In this document: positions 1 through 7,311 of the stretch, piece by piece
Layout: the number at the start of each line of letters is the position of its first letter
Position numbering within the stretch: position 1 is the stretch's first letter
NCBI RefSeq assembly: GCF_040645615.1
Contig: NZ_JBEYYO010000015.1
Coordinates: forward strand, 78,657-142,656
Length of the DNA: 64,000 nt
Reading direction: 5' to 3'
Source: Glycomyces sp040645615
GTDB taxonomy: Bacteria; Actinomycetota; Actinomycetes; Mycobacteriales; Micromonosporaceae
Notes under the pieces: generated by a model
What the model was told of the DNA's origin: nothing
Database searches by the model: none
Seen by the model: the letters and a program-made list of their open reading frames with translations, nothing else
Position numbers and translations under genes: made by a program

Positions 1-747
1 GGCGGCGCGCGTCTGATGGCGAGGTGGGCGGCGGCGCTGCTCGGCCCGAGCCTGGCCGAGCGTCTCGCGGCCGCCGAAGTCGAGGCCGACCGCGCCGCGG
101 TCCGCAATCGGCTCGCCCGGGACTTGCACGATTCGATCGGGCACGCGTTGACCTCGTTCACTTTCCAAGCGGCGGTGGCGAATCAGGTCTTCGACTCAGA
201 CCCCGACGCGGCCCGGCGGGCGATGTCCTCGATCGAGGGCGGCTCCCGCGCGGCGCTGGACGATCTCGACCGGGCGCTCGGGGTGCTGCGGGAGGAACCG
301 GAGCCCCGGGCCGCGCGCCCGACGCTCGCGGACCTCGCCGAGCTGGTCGGGCGGGTCGTCCAGGGCGGCAACGAAGTCGACGTCGAGATCAGCGGCGATC
401 TGGGCGCGGTGACTTCGGCGGTCTCCCGCGAGGCCTACCGGATCGTGCAGGAGGGCCTCACCAACGCGCTCCGCCACGCGCCGGGCGCGCGGGTGGAGCT
501 TGCGGTGACCGTGGATGAGGCGGAGTTGATCCTGCACGTGCGCAACGAGATCGCGGGAGCCTCGGAAGAGGGCGGCCACGGCCGTGGCCTCATCGGCGTC
601 ACCGAGCGGGTCCGGTTGCTGGGAGGCACGGCTTCGGCCGGGCCGGAGGACCCGAACCGTTGGGCGTTGCGAGCGGCGCTACCGCTCAAGACCGGTCGGC
701 CCGAGGCCGGCCGCAATCGAGATGCCGGTGCGCACCCGCGCCGGTAG
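1..747 (+). CDS. Two-component sensor histidine kinase, NarL-linked HisKA_3 type (5' partial)
   Basis: The frame is open from base 1, so the N-terminal sensor/membrane part lies outside the window; an internal ATG at 16 is probably not the true start. Visible are the HisKA_3 dimerisation helix with the phospho-acceptor motif DLHDSIGH and a HATPase_c domain with the N box (EGLTNALRHA) and a glycine-rich GRGLIGVTERVRLLGG segment. The family autophosphorylates on His and passes phosphate to a LuxR/NarL-type response regulator. No regulator follows; a phosphotransferase gene starts 10 bases later, so a partner would have to lie upstream. The C-terminal tail of about 18 residues after the ATPase domain is arginine-rich and unlike the usual end, which may reflect local decay. 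Confidence 0.88.
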   Translation, partial: GGARLMARWAAALLGPSLAERLAAAEVEADRAAVRNRLARDLHDSIGHALTSFTFQAAVANQVFDSDPDAARRAMSSIEGGSRAALDDLDRALGVLREEPEPRAARPTLADLAELVGRVVQGGNEVDVEISGDLGAVTSAVSREAYRIVQEGLTNALRHAPGARVELAVTVDEAELILHVRNEIAGASEEGGHGRGLIGVTERVRLLGGTASAGPEDPNRWALRAALPLKTGRPEAGRNRDAGAHPRR

Positions 748-756
748 CCTTCGGCG

Positions 757-1764
757 GTGACTTCCTCCCCCACGGCCGGAACCGACGCCATCGCTCGCGC
801 CTACGGGCTCGGAGAGATACGCGCGGTCCGATATCTCGCGAACGGCATCCTCAACCGCAACTGGCGCTTGGAGACTGAGCGTGGGGTGTTCGCGCTCAAA
901 GAGTTGGACGAGCTCAGTCCGGAAGCGGCTCGGCAGAGTCTCAGGCTCATGCCGAAGCTCGCGGCGGCCGGGGTGCCGGTCGTGTCGGCGGTGCCTTCGT
1001 TGTCGGGCGCGGTGGTGGTCGAGATCGACGGTGGCGCTTACTATCTCGCGCCGTGGGTCGAGGGCGGGCATCCTCGTGGGGATGAGATGGATCCTGGGCG
1101 GTCGTTTCACATGGGCGCGGTGATCGGGCGGATTCACCGGGCTCTGGCCGATCCTGTTATGGGGCTTCGAACTCCGGCTCGGCCCGAGTATCCGGTAGCG
1201 GATCCGGGTAAGGCCCGCGCACGAATCCAGGAGTACCTGGCGCTGATCGAGGCCAGGCCCGAACCCGACGAGTTCGACCGCGCGGTCGTGCCGCTGCTGC
1301 ACGAGCGCCTGGAACTGCTTGCGGCTCATACTGTCTCGCGGCCGGAGTTCGCGACGTACGAGCCCTACGGCTGGATTCACGGGGACTGCCAGAATTGGAA
1401 CCTGCTGTGGCAGGGCGACCGCATCGCGGCGGTGCTCGATTGGGATCGGTTGCGGGTCAACGCATACGGTGAGGAGATCGCCCGCGCCGCGATGTACCAG
1501 TGCGTGTTGCCAAGTGGCCGAGTCGATCTCGACAATGTCCGGGCGCTCATCGCCGGATACCGAACCGAGTCCGCGATCGGAGCGGATGCGTTGGTCGAGG
1601 CGGCCCGGCATCGCTGGTGGCGGATGGCGTCGAGCGTGTGGCACCTGAAGTACCACTACGACAAGGGAACCGGCTCGGCCGACGAGATCCTGTTCTCCGA
1701 TGAACGCCTGCTCCGCTGGTGGACAGCGAACCTGGACGAGGTCGAGGCTGCTTTCGCGGGCTGA
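757..1764 (+). CDS. APH/homoserine-kinase-type phosphotransferase
   Basis: The 335-residue protein has the aminoglycoside phosphotransferase / ThrB-II fold. It carries an N-terminal lobe with a nucleotide-binding lysine segment (FALKEL), the catalytic-loop Brenner motif IHGDCQNWNLL (Asp as base, Asn binding metal) and the following metal-binding VLDWDR. Members phosphorylate small hydroxylated substrates or antibiotics with ATP in the cytoplasm; the substrate here cannot be read from sequence. It starts at GTG, 9 bases after the sensor kinase stop, and is followed by an unrelated membrane protein. It could equally be called a homoserine kinase type II homologue, but no threonine genes are near. 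Confidence 0.8.
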   Translation: MTSSPTAGTDAIARAYGLGEIRAVRYLANGILNRNWRLETERGVFALKELDELSPEAARQSLRLMPKLAAAGVPVVSAVPSLSGAVVVEIDGGAYYLAPWVEGGHPRGDEMDPGRSFHMGAVIGRIHRALADPVMGLRTPARPEYPVADPGKARARIQEYLALIEARPEPDEFDRAVVPLLHERLELLAAHTVSRPEFATYEPYGWIHGDCQNWNLLWQGDRIAAVLDWDRLRVNAYGEEIARAAMYQCVLPSGRVDLDNVRALIAGYRTESAIGADALVEAARHRWWRMASSVWHLKYHYDKGTGSADEILFSDERLLRWWTANLDEVEAAFAG

Positions 1765-1812
1765 GTATCTGGGGTGTGTGCGGCAGAATGGTCGCAACCC
1801 TCGGGAGGCCCC

Positions 1813-2514
1813 ATGAAGACTGTGCCCGGTCCTGCCGCCGTGTGGGCGGCGCGGCGGCGGCGTTCGCTCGGTACGCACTGGATTCCGCTCGAAGCGCATC
1901 TGTTCACCGGCCACCCCGAAGTGCAACTGCTGCTTCGCAATCGTGGCCGGACGCTTCGTCTGGGCGGTGTCTGGTATCTGGCGGCGCTGGTGGCCCTGGT
2001 GGTCGCCGGGCTGGTGCTGTTGGCGCTTGGGCGGGCCGAGCCGTTCGCGGCCTGGAGTGTGGCCGGTGGGCTGCTGGTGGTGGCCGGGGCGTGCGAGGCC
2101 GTGGGGTACGCGCGGGCCTGGCAGGGGTACGGCACCACCGCCGACGCGGTGTGGGGCGGGGTCGCGTTGATCATGACGTTCCCCGTGGCGGCCGGTATCG
2201 GGATGGTCGAGGTCGAGCTATGGCGCGATCCGACGCCGGTGTTCTGGAGCGCGCTCGTGGTGGTCGGGTTGGGGCTCACCGGTTTCCACGCGTCGTCGAT
2301 GGAGCCGGGGCCGCGCAGCGCCCGGTTGCGGCGGGCGGTGGAGGCCGCTGCGGCGTTGCCCGAGGCCGAACGCGCGAGGTTGCGGGCCGACCTTGAGGCC
2401 GCGCTCGACGTGTTGGTCGATCGCGGCCTCGTCAGGCCCACCGAGCGGAAGGACGCCCTCGCTGCGCCACTCGGCGGGCTCGCCGCCGCGTTCGTCAACG
2501 AGAACCCGTCCTAG
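1813..2514 (+). CDS. Unrecognised membrane protein
   Basis: This 233-residue protein is not recognised. It has a basic N-terminus, about four hydrophobic segments (roughly residues 50-73, 80-100, 115-135 and 145-165) and a C-terminal charged region of about 70 residues rich in Glu/Arg, predicted cytoplasmic and helical. The ATG at 1813 is preferred over an upstream GTG at 1774 because GGGAGG lies 5 bases before it. The stop codon overlaps the stop of the convergent DUF418 gene through a shared CTAG, leaving no room for a terminator between them. Confidence 0.6.
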   Translation: MKTVPGPAAVWAARRRRSLGTHWIPLEAHLFTGHPEVQLLLRNRGRTLRLGGVWYLAALVALVVAGLVLLALGRAEPFAAWSVAGGLLVVAGACEAVGYARAWQGYGTTADAVWGGVALIMTFPVAAGIGMVEVELWRDPTPVFWSALVVVGLGLTGFHASSMEPGPRSARLRRAVEAAAALPEAERARLRADLEAALDVLVDRGLVRPTERKDALAAPLGGLAAAFVNENPS

Positions 2515-3668
2515 CGCAGGATCGCTTTCTGGAGTGCTTCTGCCGGGCCGTTGTCGAAGCGGCGCAGCCACAGTCGGGAGCCGACCAGGAGCACTGCGCT
2601 GATGGCGAGCCAGGTCCCGGCCACGAACCAGGGGTTCGCGCCGAAGCGGTCGGCCAGGCCCAGGCCCCAGCCGTACATGATCGCCGAAGCGAGCACGTTC
2701 TGGAGGATGTACCCGCTCAAAGCGGTGCGCCCCAGCGTCTCCAGTGACGCCCTGACCGGGCCCCGGCGGACCTTCTCGACCAGGAGGCCGGTCAGGCCGA
2801 TGAAGCCCAGCATCACGATCGGCGCCGCCGCGTAGCGCTCCAGGAAGAACAGCTCGTCCGGCCCGGCCATGAGCGCCACGTTGAGCGGCAGGCCGATTCC
2901 CAGACCCCACGCCAGCATCCGGCCGTGAATGGCCCGGCCCCGCTCGTCGGCGCCGAAGGCGCCCGCGCGAAACAGCCTGACGCCCAGGATGAACAGGAAG
3001 ACCAGCAGCGGGAACGTCACGATCGGCTCGATGCGGAAGATCAGAGCGTTGTCGATCCGGAACTGGACCTGATCGAACCACGAGCCCGAGGCGTACAGCG
3101 CCTCGATCTCCTCGTCGGGCTGGGCATCGGCACCCGACTCGGCGAACATCGCCGCCGTGACCAGGCCCATGAACGCGAGGTGCACGCCCAGCGCGCTCCA
3201 CATGACCGCGTGCAGCGCCCGCCGCGACCGCGTGAGGAGCCACGCCACCACGATCGCGGTGACCGCGTACCCCATGAGCACGTCCCACGCGAACACGAGC
3301 GTGAAGTGGATCGTGCCCTCGGCGAACAGGAACAGCGCCCGCCAGTGGTAGCGGCCCGGCCAGCGGCGGCCCCTCTTCTCGCTGGAGCGGAACTGGATCG
3401 CCAGGCCCACCCCGAACAGCACGGTGAGCATCGACAGGAACTTGCCGTTGGCGAGGAGCTCGAACAGCCACCCGATGGCCGTGTGGTCGGTGGCCGTGCC
3501 CGCGGTGCCGATCAGCGGGCCCGCCTCCCCGGCCGGGGAGGCGAAGATCCAGATGTTGGTGCCGAGCGTGCCGAGGATCGCGACGCCGCGCAGCACGTCC
3601 AGCAGCGCGAGGCGACCGCCGGTGGGCGCGGCCGTCACTGCGGCGGCTTCGGCCTTGATGGTGTCCAT
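2511..3668 (-). CDS. DUF418-family multipass membrane protein (YeiB-like)
   Basis: The 385-residue protein has the arrangement of DUF418/YeiB membrane proteins: an N-terminal LDVLRGVAILGTLGTN motif in the first membrane segment, about nine to ten hydrophobic helices, and the C-terminal GRTALSGYILQN motif typical of acyltransferase-3/DUF418 relatives. These proteins are inner-membrane and may transfer or export small acyl or organic groups, but no reaction is established. It is read towards and overlaps by 4 bp the convergent gene upstream. A DUF2306 membrane gene lies 144 bp upstream on the same strand, so co-expression is possible but not shown. Confidence 0.82.
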   Translation of the reverse strand: MDTIKAEAAAVTAAPTGGRLALLDVLRGVAILGTLGTNIWIFASPAGEAGPLIGTAGTATDHTAIGWLFELLANGKFLSMLTVLFGVGLAIQFRSSEKRGRRWPGRYHWRALFLFAEGTIHFTLVFAWDVLMGYAVTAIVVAWLLTRSRRALHAVMWSALGVHLAFMGLVTAAMFAESGADAQPDEEIEALYASGSWFDQVQFRIDNALIFRIEPIVTFPLLVFLFILGVRLFRAGAFGADERGRAIHGRMLAWGLGIGLPLNVALMAGPDELFFLERYAAAPIVMLGFIGLTGLLVEKVRRGPVRASLETLGRTALSGYILQNVLASAIMYGWGLGLADRFGANPWFVAGTWLAISAVLLVGSRLWLRRFDNGPAEALQKAILR

Positions 3669-3812
3669 GCCGTTCAGCTTCGCGCGGGTGGCGTCCGAAA
3701 GAATCGTTCCGCGGCATGGACTTTCGCCTCATACAGGGGCGACCTGTGTCGGAGCGCGAGACGCGGCGAAAGTGGCACCCGCGCCGCCGCACTCCGACTT
3801 TGGTCGCAACGC

Positions 3813-4541
3813 TCAGGCGGCCACCGCGGGACGCGCGCGGCGCTTCGGCTTGCGGTCGAGCCACCATTGCGCGATCAACAGGTTCACGATCCAGCCGACC
3901 CAGATCGAGGCCACGGCCACGTCCTCCGTGAGCGCTTCGAAGTCGCCGCCGTAGTAGGAGTCCTGGAACGGCAGGAGGCACAACAGAAGGATCCCGATCC
4001 ACACCCGGTTGGCCACGATGGAGAAGCACAGCGCGAAGCTGCGGATCATCCAGCGCCGGTGCCGCAGGAAGTCCTTGCGGATCGCGGCCCGAATGCCCAG
4101 GAACGTCGTCCCCAGCCACAGCACCGTCAGGAACAGGTTCCCGATCCGGCCCGCCGGGTCCATCACCGCGATGGCGCTGACCACGCCCGCGAGGATCCCC
4201 GAGGGCAGCACGCCCGCGAACACGTAGAGCCGCCCGCTGATCCGGTGGAACCGGGGGTGCTTGAGCCGCAGCCACGTCCACACCTGGAGCGAGCAGCAGA
4301 TCAGCGCGATCGAACCGAAGAGGATGTGCCCGGTCAGCAGCGCGAAGTGCAGCTGGGGATACCCCTCCTGCAAGGGCAGCAGCGCGTTCGAGGTGTCGAA
4401 CGAGAGATACGCGGGCAGTCGCGCGAGCACGAACAGCACCGCCACCGCGATGAGCGGGACGATCCAAGGCCTGCGGTACCACTTCTTCTTCGGCGCCTGC
4501 GGCGGCGCGGTGTCGGGTCGGGTGGTGATGGGGGCGGTCAC
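3813..4541 (-). CDS. DUF2306 membrane protein, likely target of the adjacent TetR regulator
   Basis: The 242-residue protein has a proline-rich N-terminus followed by seven or so hydrophobic segments. It contains HFALLTGHILFGSIAL and the KHPRFHRISGRLYVF segment, with conserved histidines in membrane helices as in DUF2306 proteins. Its function is unknown. It starts at GTG with GGAG upstream. Divergently, 130 bp away, lies a TetR gene, and between them a 38-bp perfect palindrome. The expected arrangement is a TetR repressor controlling this gene and itself. Confidence 0.75.
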   Translation of the reverse strand: MTAPITTRPDTAPPQAPKKKWYRRPWIVPLIAVAVLFVLARLPAYLSFDTSNALLPLQEGYPQLHFALLTGHILFGSIALICCSLQVWTWLRLKHPRFHRISGRLYVFAGVLPSGILAGVVSAIAVMDPAGRIGNLFLTVLWLGTTFLGIRAAIRKDFLRHRRWMIRSFALCFSIVANRVWIGILLLCLLPFQDSYYGGDFEALTEDVAVASIWVGWIVNLLIAQWWLDRKPKRRARPAVAA

Positions 4542-4560
4542 GGGGGTCTCCGATCAACGA

Positions 4561-4598
4561 TGCGTATGAGATACGCTAATTAGCGTATCTCATACGCA
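4561..4598. promoter_or_regulatory. 38-bp perfect palindromic operator, two nested half-sites
   Basis: Bases 4561-4598 form a perfect 38-bp palindrome between a divergent DUF2306 gene and a TetR gene. Each half itself contains an inverted repeat GCGTAT, 3 bases, ATACGC (4562-4576 and its mirror), so the site looks like two overlapping or adjacent operators, as expected for cooperative binding of two TetR dimers. It is AT-rich relative to the surroundings and would overlap the promoter of the DUF2306 gene. Confidence 0.8.
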
Positions 4599-4671
4599 CA
4601 ACCGAGGGGAACCCCGCCGCTCCAATGGCACGTAAGCTGCGAACCTCGCGACACGAACGGAGAACACGACC

Positions 4672-5355
4672 GTGGGAGACGGCGGATACGAACTGCTCTG
4701 GGGCGCCAAGACCCGCCCCGCCCGCGGCCGGCCCCCCGCGCTCAGCCGCGAACGCATCGTGGCCGAGGCCCTCGCGATCGCCGATGCCGAAGGCCTCCAA
4801 CAGGTCTCCATGAAGCACCTGGCCGAGCGCCTCGGCTCGGGCGTCATGTCCCTCTACCGCCACGTCCCGGGCAAGGACGAACTCGTGGCCCTCATGTACG
4901 ACGCCACCATGACCGACCCGCCCCGCCTCCCCGAAGGCGAGGGCTGGCGCGCGGCCATGACCGCCTGGGCCCTGGCCGTGCGCGACCTCTTCCACGCCCA
5001 CCCCTGGGCGCTCGCGCTCGCGACCGCCAACCACGCGATGGGCCCGGGCGAGGCGCGCTGGCTCGACACCGCGCTCGGCGTGTTCGAGGCCGAGGGCCTG
5101 CCTGCCGAAATCTGCCTCGCGGCCGTGATGGCCGTCAACGGGTACGTGGGCGGCGCGGTCCGCCCCGAGATCCAGGGCCAGGACGACCCGCACTGGTTCC
5201 GGTTCCTCCAGCACGAGTCCGCGCGCGAGGACTACCCGCACGTGTACCGTCTCGTGGCCGAGAACAGCTTCACCGTTCCCACGGTCGACGTGTTCGGGTT
5301 CGGACTCGAACGCGTCCTCGACGGACTCGAACGGTACATAGAGGACCACCGGTGA
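4672..5355 (+). CDS. TetR-family transcriptional regulator
   Basis: The 227-residue protein has an N-terminal helix-turn-helix (about residues 25-70, with ERIVAEALAIADAEG and LGSGVMSLYRHVPGKDEL) and a C-terminal ligand domain of the TetR_C_1/tetracyclin-repressor-like type, with a WRAAMTAWALAVRDLFHAHPW helix. It starts at GTG. It is divergent from a DUF2306 membrane gene across a 38-bp palindrome, so it most likely represses that gene and itself in response to an unknown small molecule. It is followed by a convergent symporter gene. Confidence 0.88.
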   Translation: MGDGGYELLWGAKTRPARGRPPALSRERIVAEALAIADAEGLQQVSMKHLAERLGSGVMSLYRHVPGKDELVALMYDATMTDPPRLPEGEGWRAAMTAWALAVRDLFHAHPWALALATANHAMGPGEARWLDTALGVFEAEGLPAEICLAAVMAVNGYVGGAVRPEIQGQDDPHWFRFLQHESAREDYPHVYRLVAENSFTVPTVDVFGFGLERVLDGLERYIEDHR

Positions 5356-5377
5356 CGTCCGCACAATGACGGCAAAT

Positions 5378-5435
5378 CCTATAGGATATATCCTATAGGG
5401 TCATGTCATATAGGATATATCCTATAGGATATGAC
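5378..5435. repeat. AT-rich palindrome ATAGGATATATCCTAT, two tandem copies
   Basis: Bases 5378-5399 are a perfect 22-bp palindrome containing ATAGGATATATCCTAT. A second copy (18-bp perfect palindrome 5409-5426) follows, framed by GTCATAT (5405-5411) and ATATGAC (5429-5435). They sit in a convergent gap between a TetR gene and a symporter gene. The same 16-bp core recurs at 22199, 25061 and 56374. Function is unknown; a protein-binding site or a small mobile repeat is possible. Confidence 0.85.
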
Positions 5436-5442
5436 GACTGCG

Positions 5443-5496
5443 CGTGATGGCGGCGAGGGGCCAGCCCGGACGGGTTGGCCCCTCGCCGCCATCACG
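5443..5496. terminator. Bidirectional hairpin terminator
   Basis: A perfect 21-bp stem (5443-5463 with 5476-5496) and a 12-base loop lie between the convergent TetR and symporter genes, 12 bases from the symporter stop codon. There is no T-tract, as is common for terminators in GC-rich actinomycetes. Confidence 0.8.
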
Positions 5497-5507
5497 ATGA
5501 AGCGAGA

Positions 5508-6881
5508 TCAGGCTGGCTGCAACGAGGGCTCGCCCTTCTGGGCCGGGACCTCCGCGTCGCCGCCGAAGGTCGCGGCGGCATCGAGCGGCTGCGGGGCCGC
5601 GTCGTAGACCTCGCGGTCGAGCAGCTTCTCCGACTTCGCCACGATCACCGGGACGACCATCTGCCCGGCCACGTTGGTGGCCGTGCGGATCATGTCCATG
5701 ATCGGGTCGATCGCCAGCAGCAGGCCCACGCCCTCCAGCGGCAGGCCCAGCGTGGAGAGGGTCAGCGTCAGCATCACGGTCGCGCCGGTCAGGCCCGCGG
5801 TCGCCGCCGAGCCGATCACCGACACGAACGCGATGAGCAGGTAGTCCTGGATCCCGAGGTCGATGCCGTAGACCTGCGCCACGAAGATCGCGGCGATCGC
5901 CGGGTAGATCGCGGCGCAACCGTCCATCTTGGTCGTGGCGCCGAACGGCGACGCGAACGAGGCGTAGTCGCGGTCGACGCCGAGGCGGTCGGTGACCGTC
6001 TTCTGCGCCAGCGGCAGCGTGCCCACCGAGGAGCGCGACACGAACGCGAACTGGATCGCCGGCCACGCCTTGCGGAAGAACTGGATCGGCGACACCTTGG
6101 CCACCAGGCGGAGCAGGATCGGGTACACGACCAGGATCACGATGAGCGAGCCGACGTAGATGTCGATGCTGAACACCGCGAGCGGCTCGAGCAGGTCCCA
6201 CCCGTACGCGTACACCGACTTGCCGATGAGCGCCGCGGTCCCGATGGGCGCCAAGCGGATCACCCACCACAGGGCCTTCTGGATCAGCGCCAGCGCCGAG
6301 GCGTTGAACTTCAGGAACGGCTCGGCCTTGGGGCCGATCTTCGCGGCTGCGGCGCCCACGATGATCGCGATGAACACGATCTGGAGCACGTTGACGTTCA
6401 CGAAGGCGTCCACGACGTTGGTCGGGATGATGCCGGTGAGGAAGTCGGTCCACGAACCGGAGTTCTCCGGCGCGGCGGCGTCGCTGGTGAGGGCCACGCC
6501 CGAGCCGGGGTTGGTGGTCAGGCCGATCGCGATGCCGATCGCGACGGCGATGAGCGAGGTGATCGCGAACCAGCCGAGGGTCTTGGCGACCAGGCGGCCG
6601 GCGTTGGCGAGGTTGCGCAGGTTGGCGATCGAGGTCACGATCGCGGTGAACACCAGGAACGGGACGATGAGGAACAGCAGCTGGACGAACAGGCTGCCGG
6701 CCGTCTCCAGGGTGGTGCCGAGCCATGCGACCGACCACTGGCGGGCCACATAGCCGAGCGCCAGGCCCAGTACGAGGCCGATCAGGAGCTGGGCGGCGAA
6801 CGGGATCTTCGGGAGGCGGCGGCGCCGCTTAGCGGTCGAGGCGTCGGCCTCGGTCTCGGTGCTTTCGGGGGCACTGGACAT
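5508..6881 (-). CDS. Dicarboxylate/amino acid:cation symporter (DAACS/SDF family)
   Basis: The 457-residue protein is an SDF-family secondary transporter that imports dicarboxylates or acidic/neutral amino acids with Na+ or H+. Signatures are eight or so membrane helices, the serine-rich reentrant-loop motif SRSSVGTLPL, the ATTKMDGCA motif (family NMDG region) and the C-terminal ATNVAGQM segment that contributes cation and substrate ligands. The start at 6881 is chosen because AGAGG precedes it; an upstream in-frame start would add 16 unconserved residues. A 21-bp hairpin lies just after the stop. The exact substrate cannot be assigned. Confidence 0.9.
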   Translation of the reverse strand: MSSAPESTETEADASTAKRRRRLPKIPFAAQLLIGLVLGLALGYVARQWSVAWLGTTLETAGSLFVQLLFLIVPFLVFTAIVTSIANLRNLANAGRLVAKTLGWFAITSLIAVAIGIAIGLTTNPGSGVALTSDAAAPENSGSWTDFLTGIIPTNVVDAFVNVNVLQIVFIAIIVGAAAAKIGPKAEPFLKFNASALALIQKALWWVIRLAPIGTAALIGKSVYAYGWDLLEPLAVFSIDIYVGSLIVILVVYPILLRLVAKVSPIQFFRKAWPAIQFAFVSRSSVGTLPLAQKTVTDRLGVDRDYASFASPFGATTKMDGCAAIYPAIAAIFVAQVYGIDLGIQDYLLIAFVSVIGSAATAGLTGATVMLTLTLSTLGLPLEGVGLLLAIDPIMDMIRTATNVAGQMVVPVIVAKSEKLLDREVYDAAPQPLDAAATFGGDAEVPAQKGEPSLQPA

Positions 6882-7311
6882 ATGTGGAACCTCTGGGTAT
6901 TTCGGGCGCGCGGGCGCGCGCGAAAGCACGCCTGCGGCGAGGAAGTTTCAGGTCACTGGAGTGGACTCGGGTCCAGCGGAGAGAAGGAATACGTCGGCGA
7001 GCCCGCCGGTGGAGAGGTTCGTGGCTATCGACAGAGCACGGCCGACACGCGGCAGAGGTCGATGTGACGTCTGCGCGTCAGATAACGGCGCGTAATGGTG
7101 AAACTCATGACCCGCCAAGGTTAGTACCACTCGCATATCGGGCGCAACCCTCGGTGAGGGAATCCATATCGGCGGTCCGACACGCACCCGCTCCGGGCCT
7201 GCAAATGCGCCGATCCGCACCCCGCATGGCCCACGATCGAGGTCCTGCCAAAGCTGCCGGTCGGGGGCCGCGTTCGGCGCCCGACCGGCACGAGTCGAGA
7301 GGGACACCCCG
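6882..7311. other. 430-bp divergent intergenic region with leader hairpin
   Basis: The gap separates the divergent symporter and subtilase genes and must hold both promoters. The only clear structure is an 11-bp stem (TGCCGGTCGGG at 7255-7265 with 7280-7290, 14-base loop) ending 21 bases before the subtilase ATG. The loop contains a smaller GGCCG/CGGC stem. It could be a leader structure or just a GC-rich inverted repeat. I see no known riboswitch motif and no RNA gene here. Confidence 0.45.

Noticed and set aside
1..15. ATG at 16 as the true start of the first kinase
   Set aside because: The frame is open to the window edge and a sensor kinase of this type needs an N-terminal input region, so the gene is treated as partial.
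7081..7311. c-di-AMP (ydaO-type) riboswitch before the secreted protease
   Set aside because: The conserved ydaO core sequences and pseudoknot partners are not present; only a generic GC-rich hairpin is.
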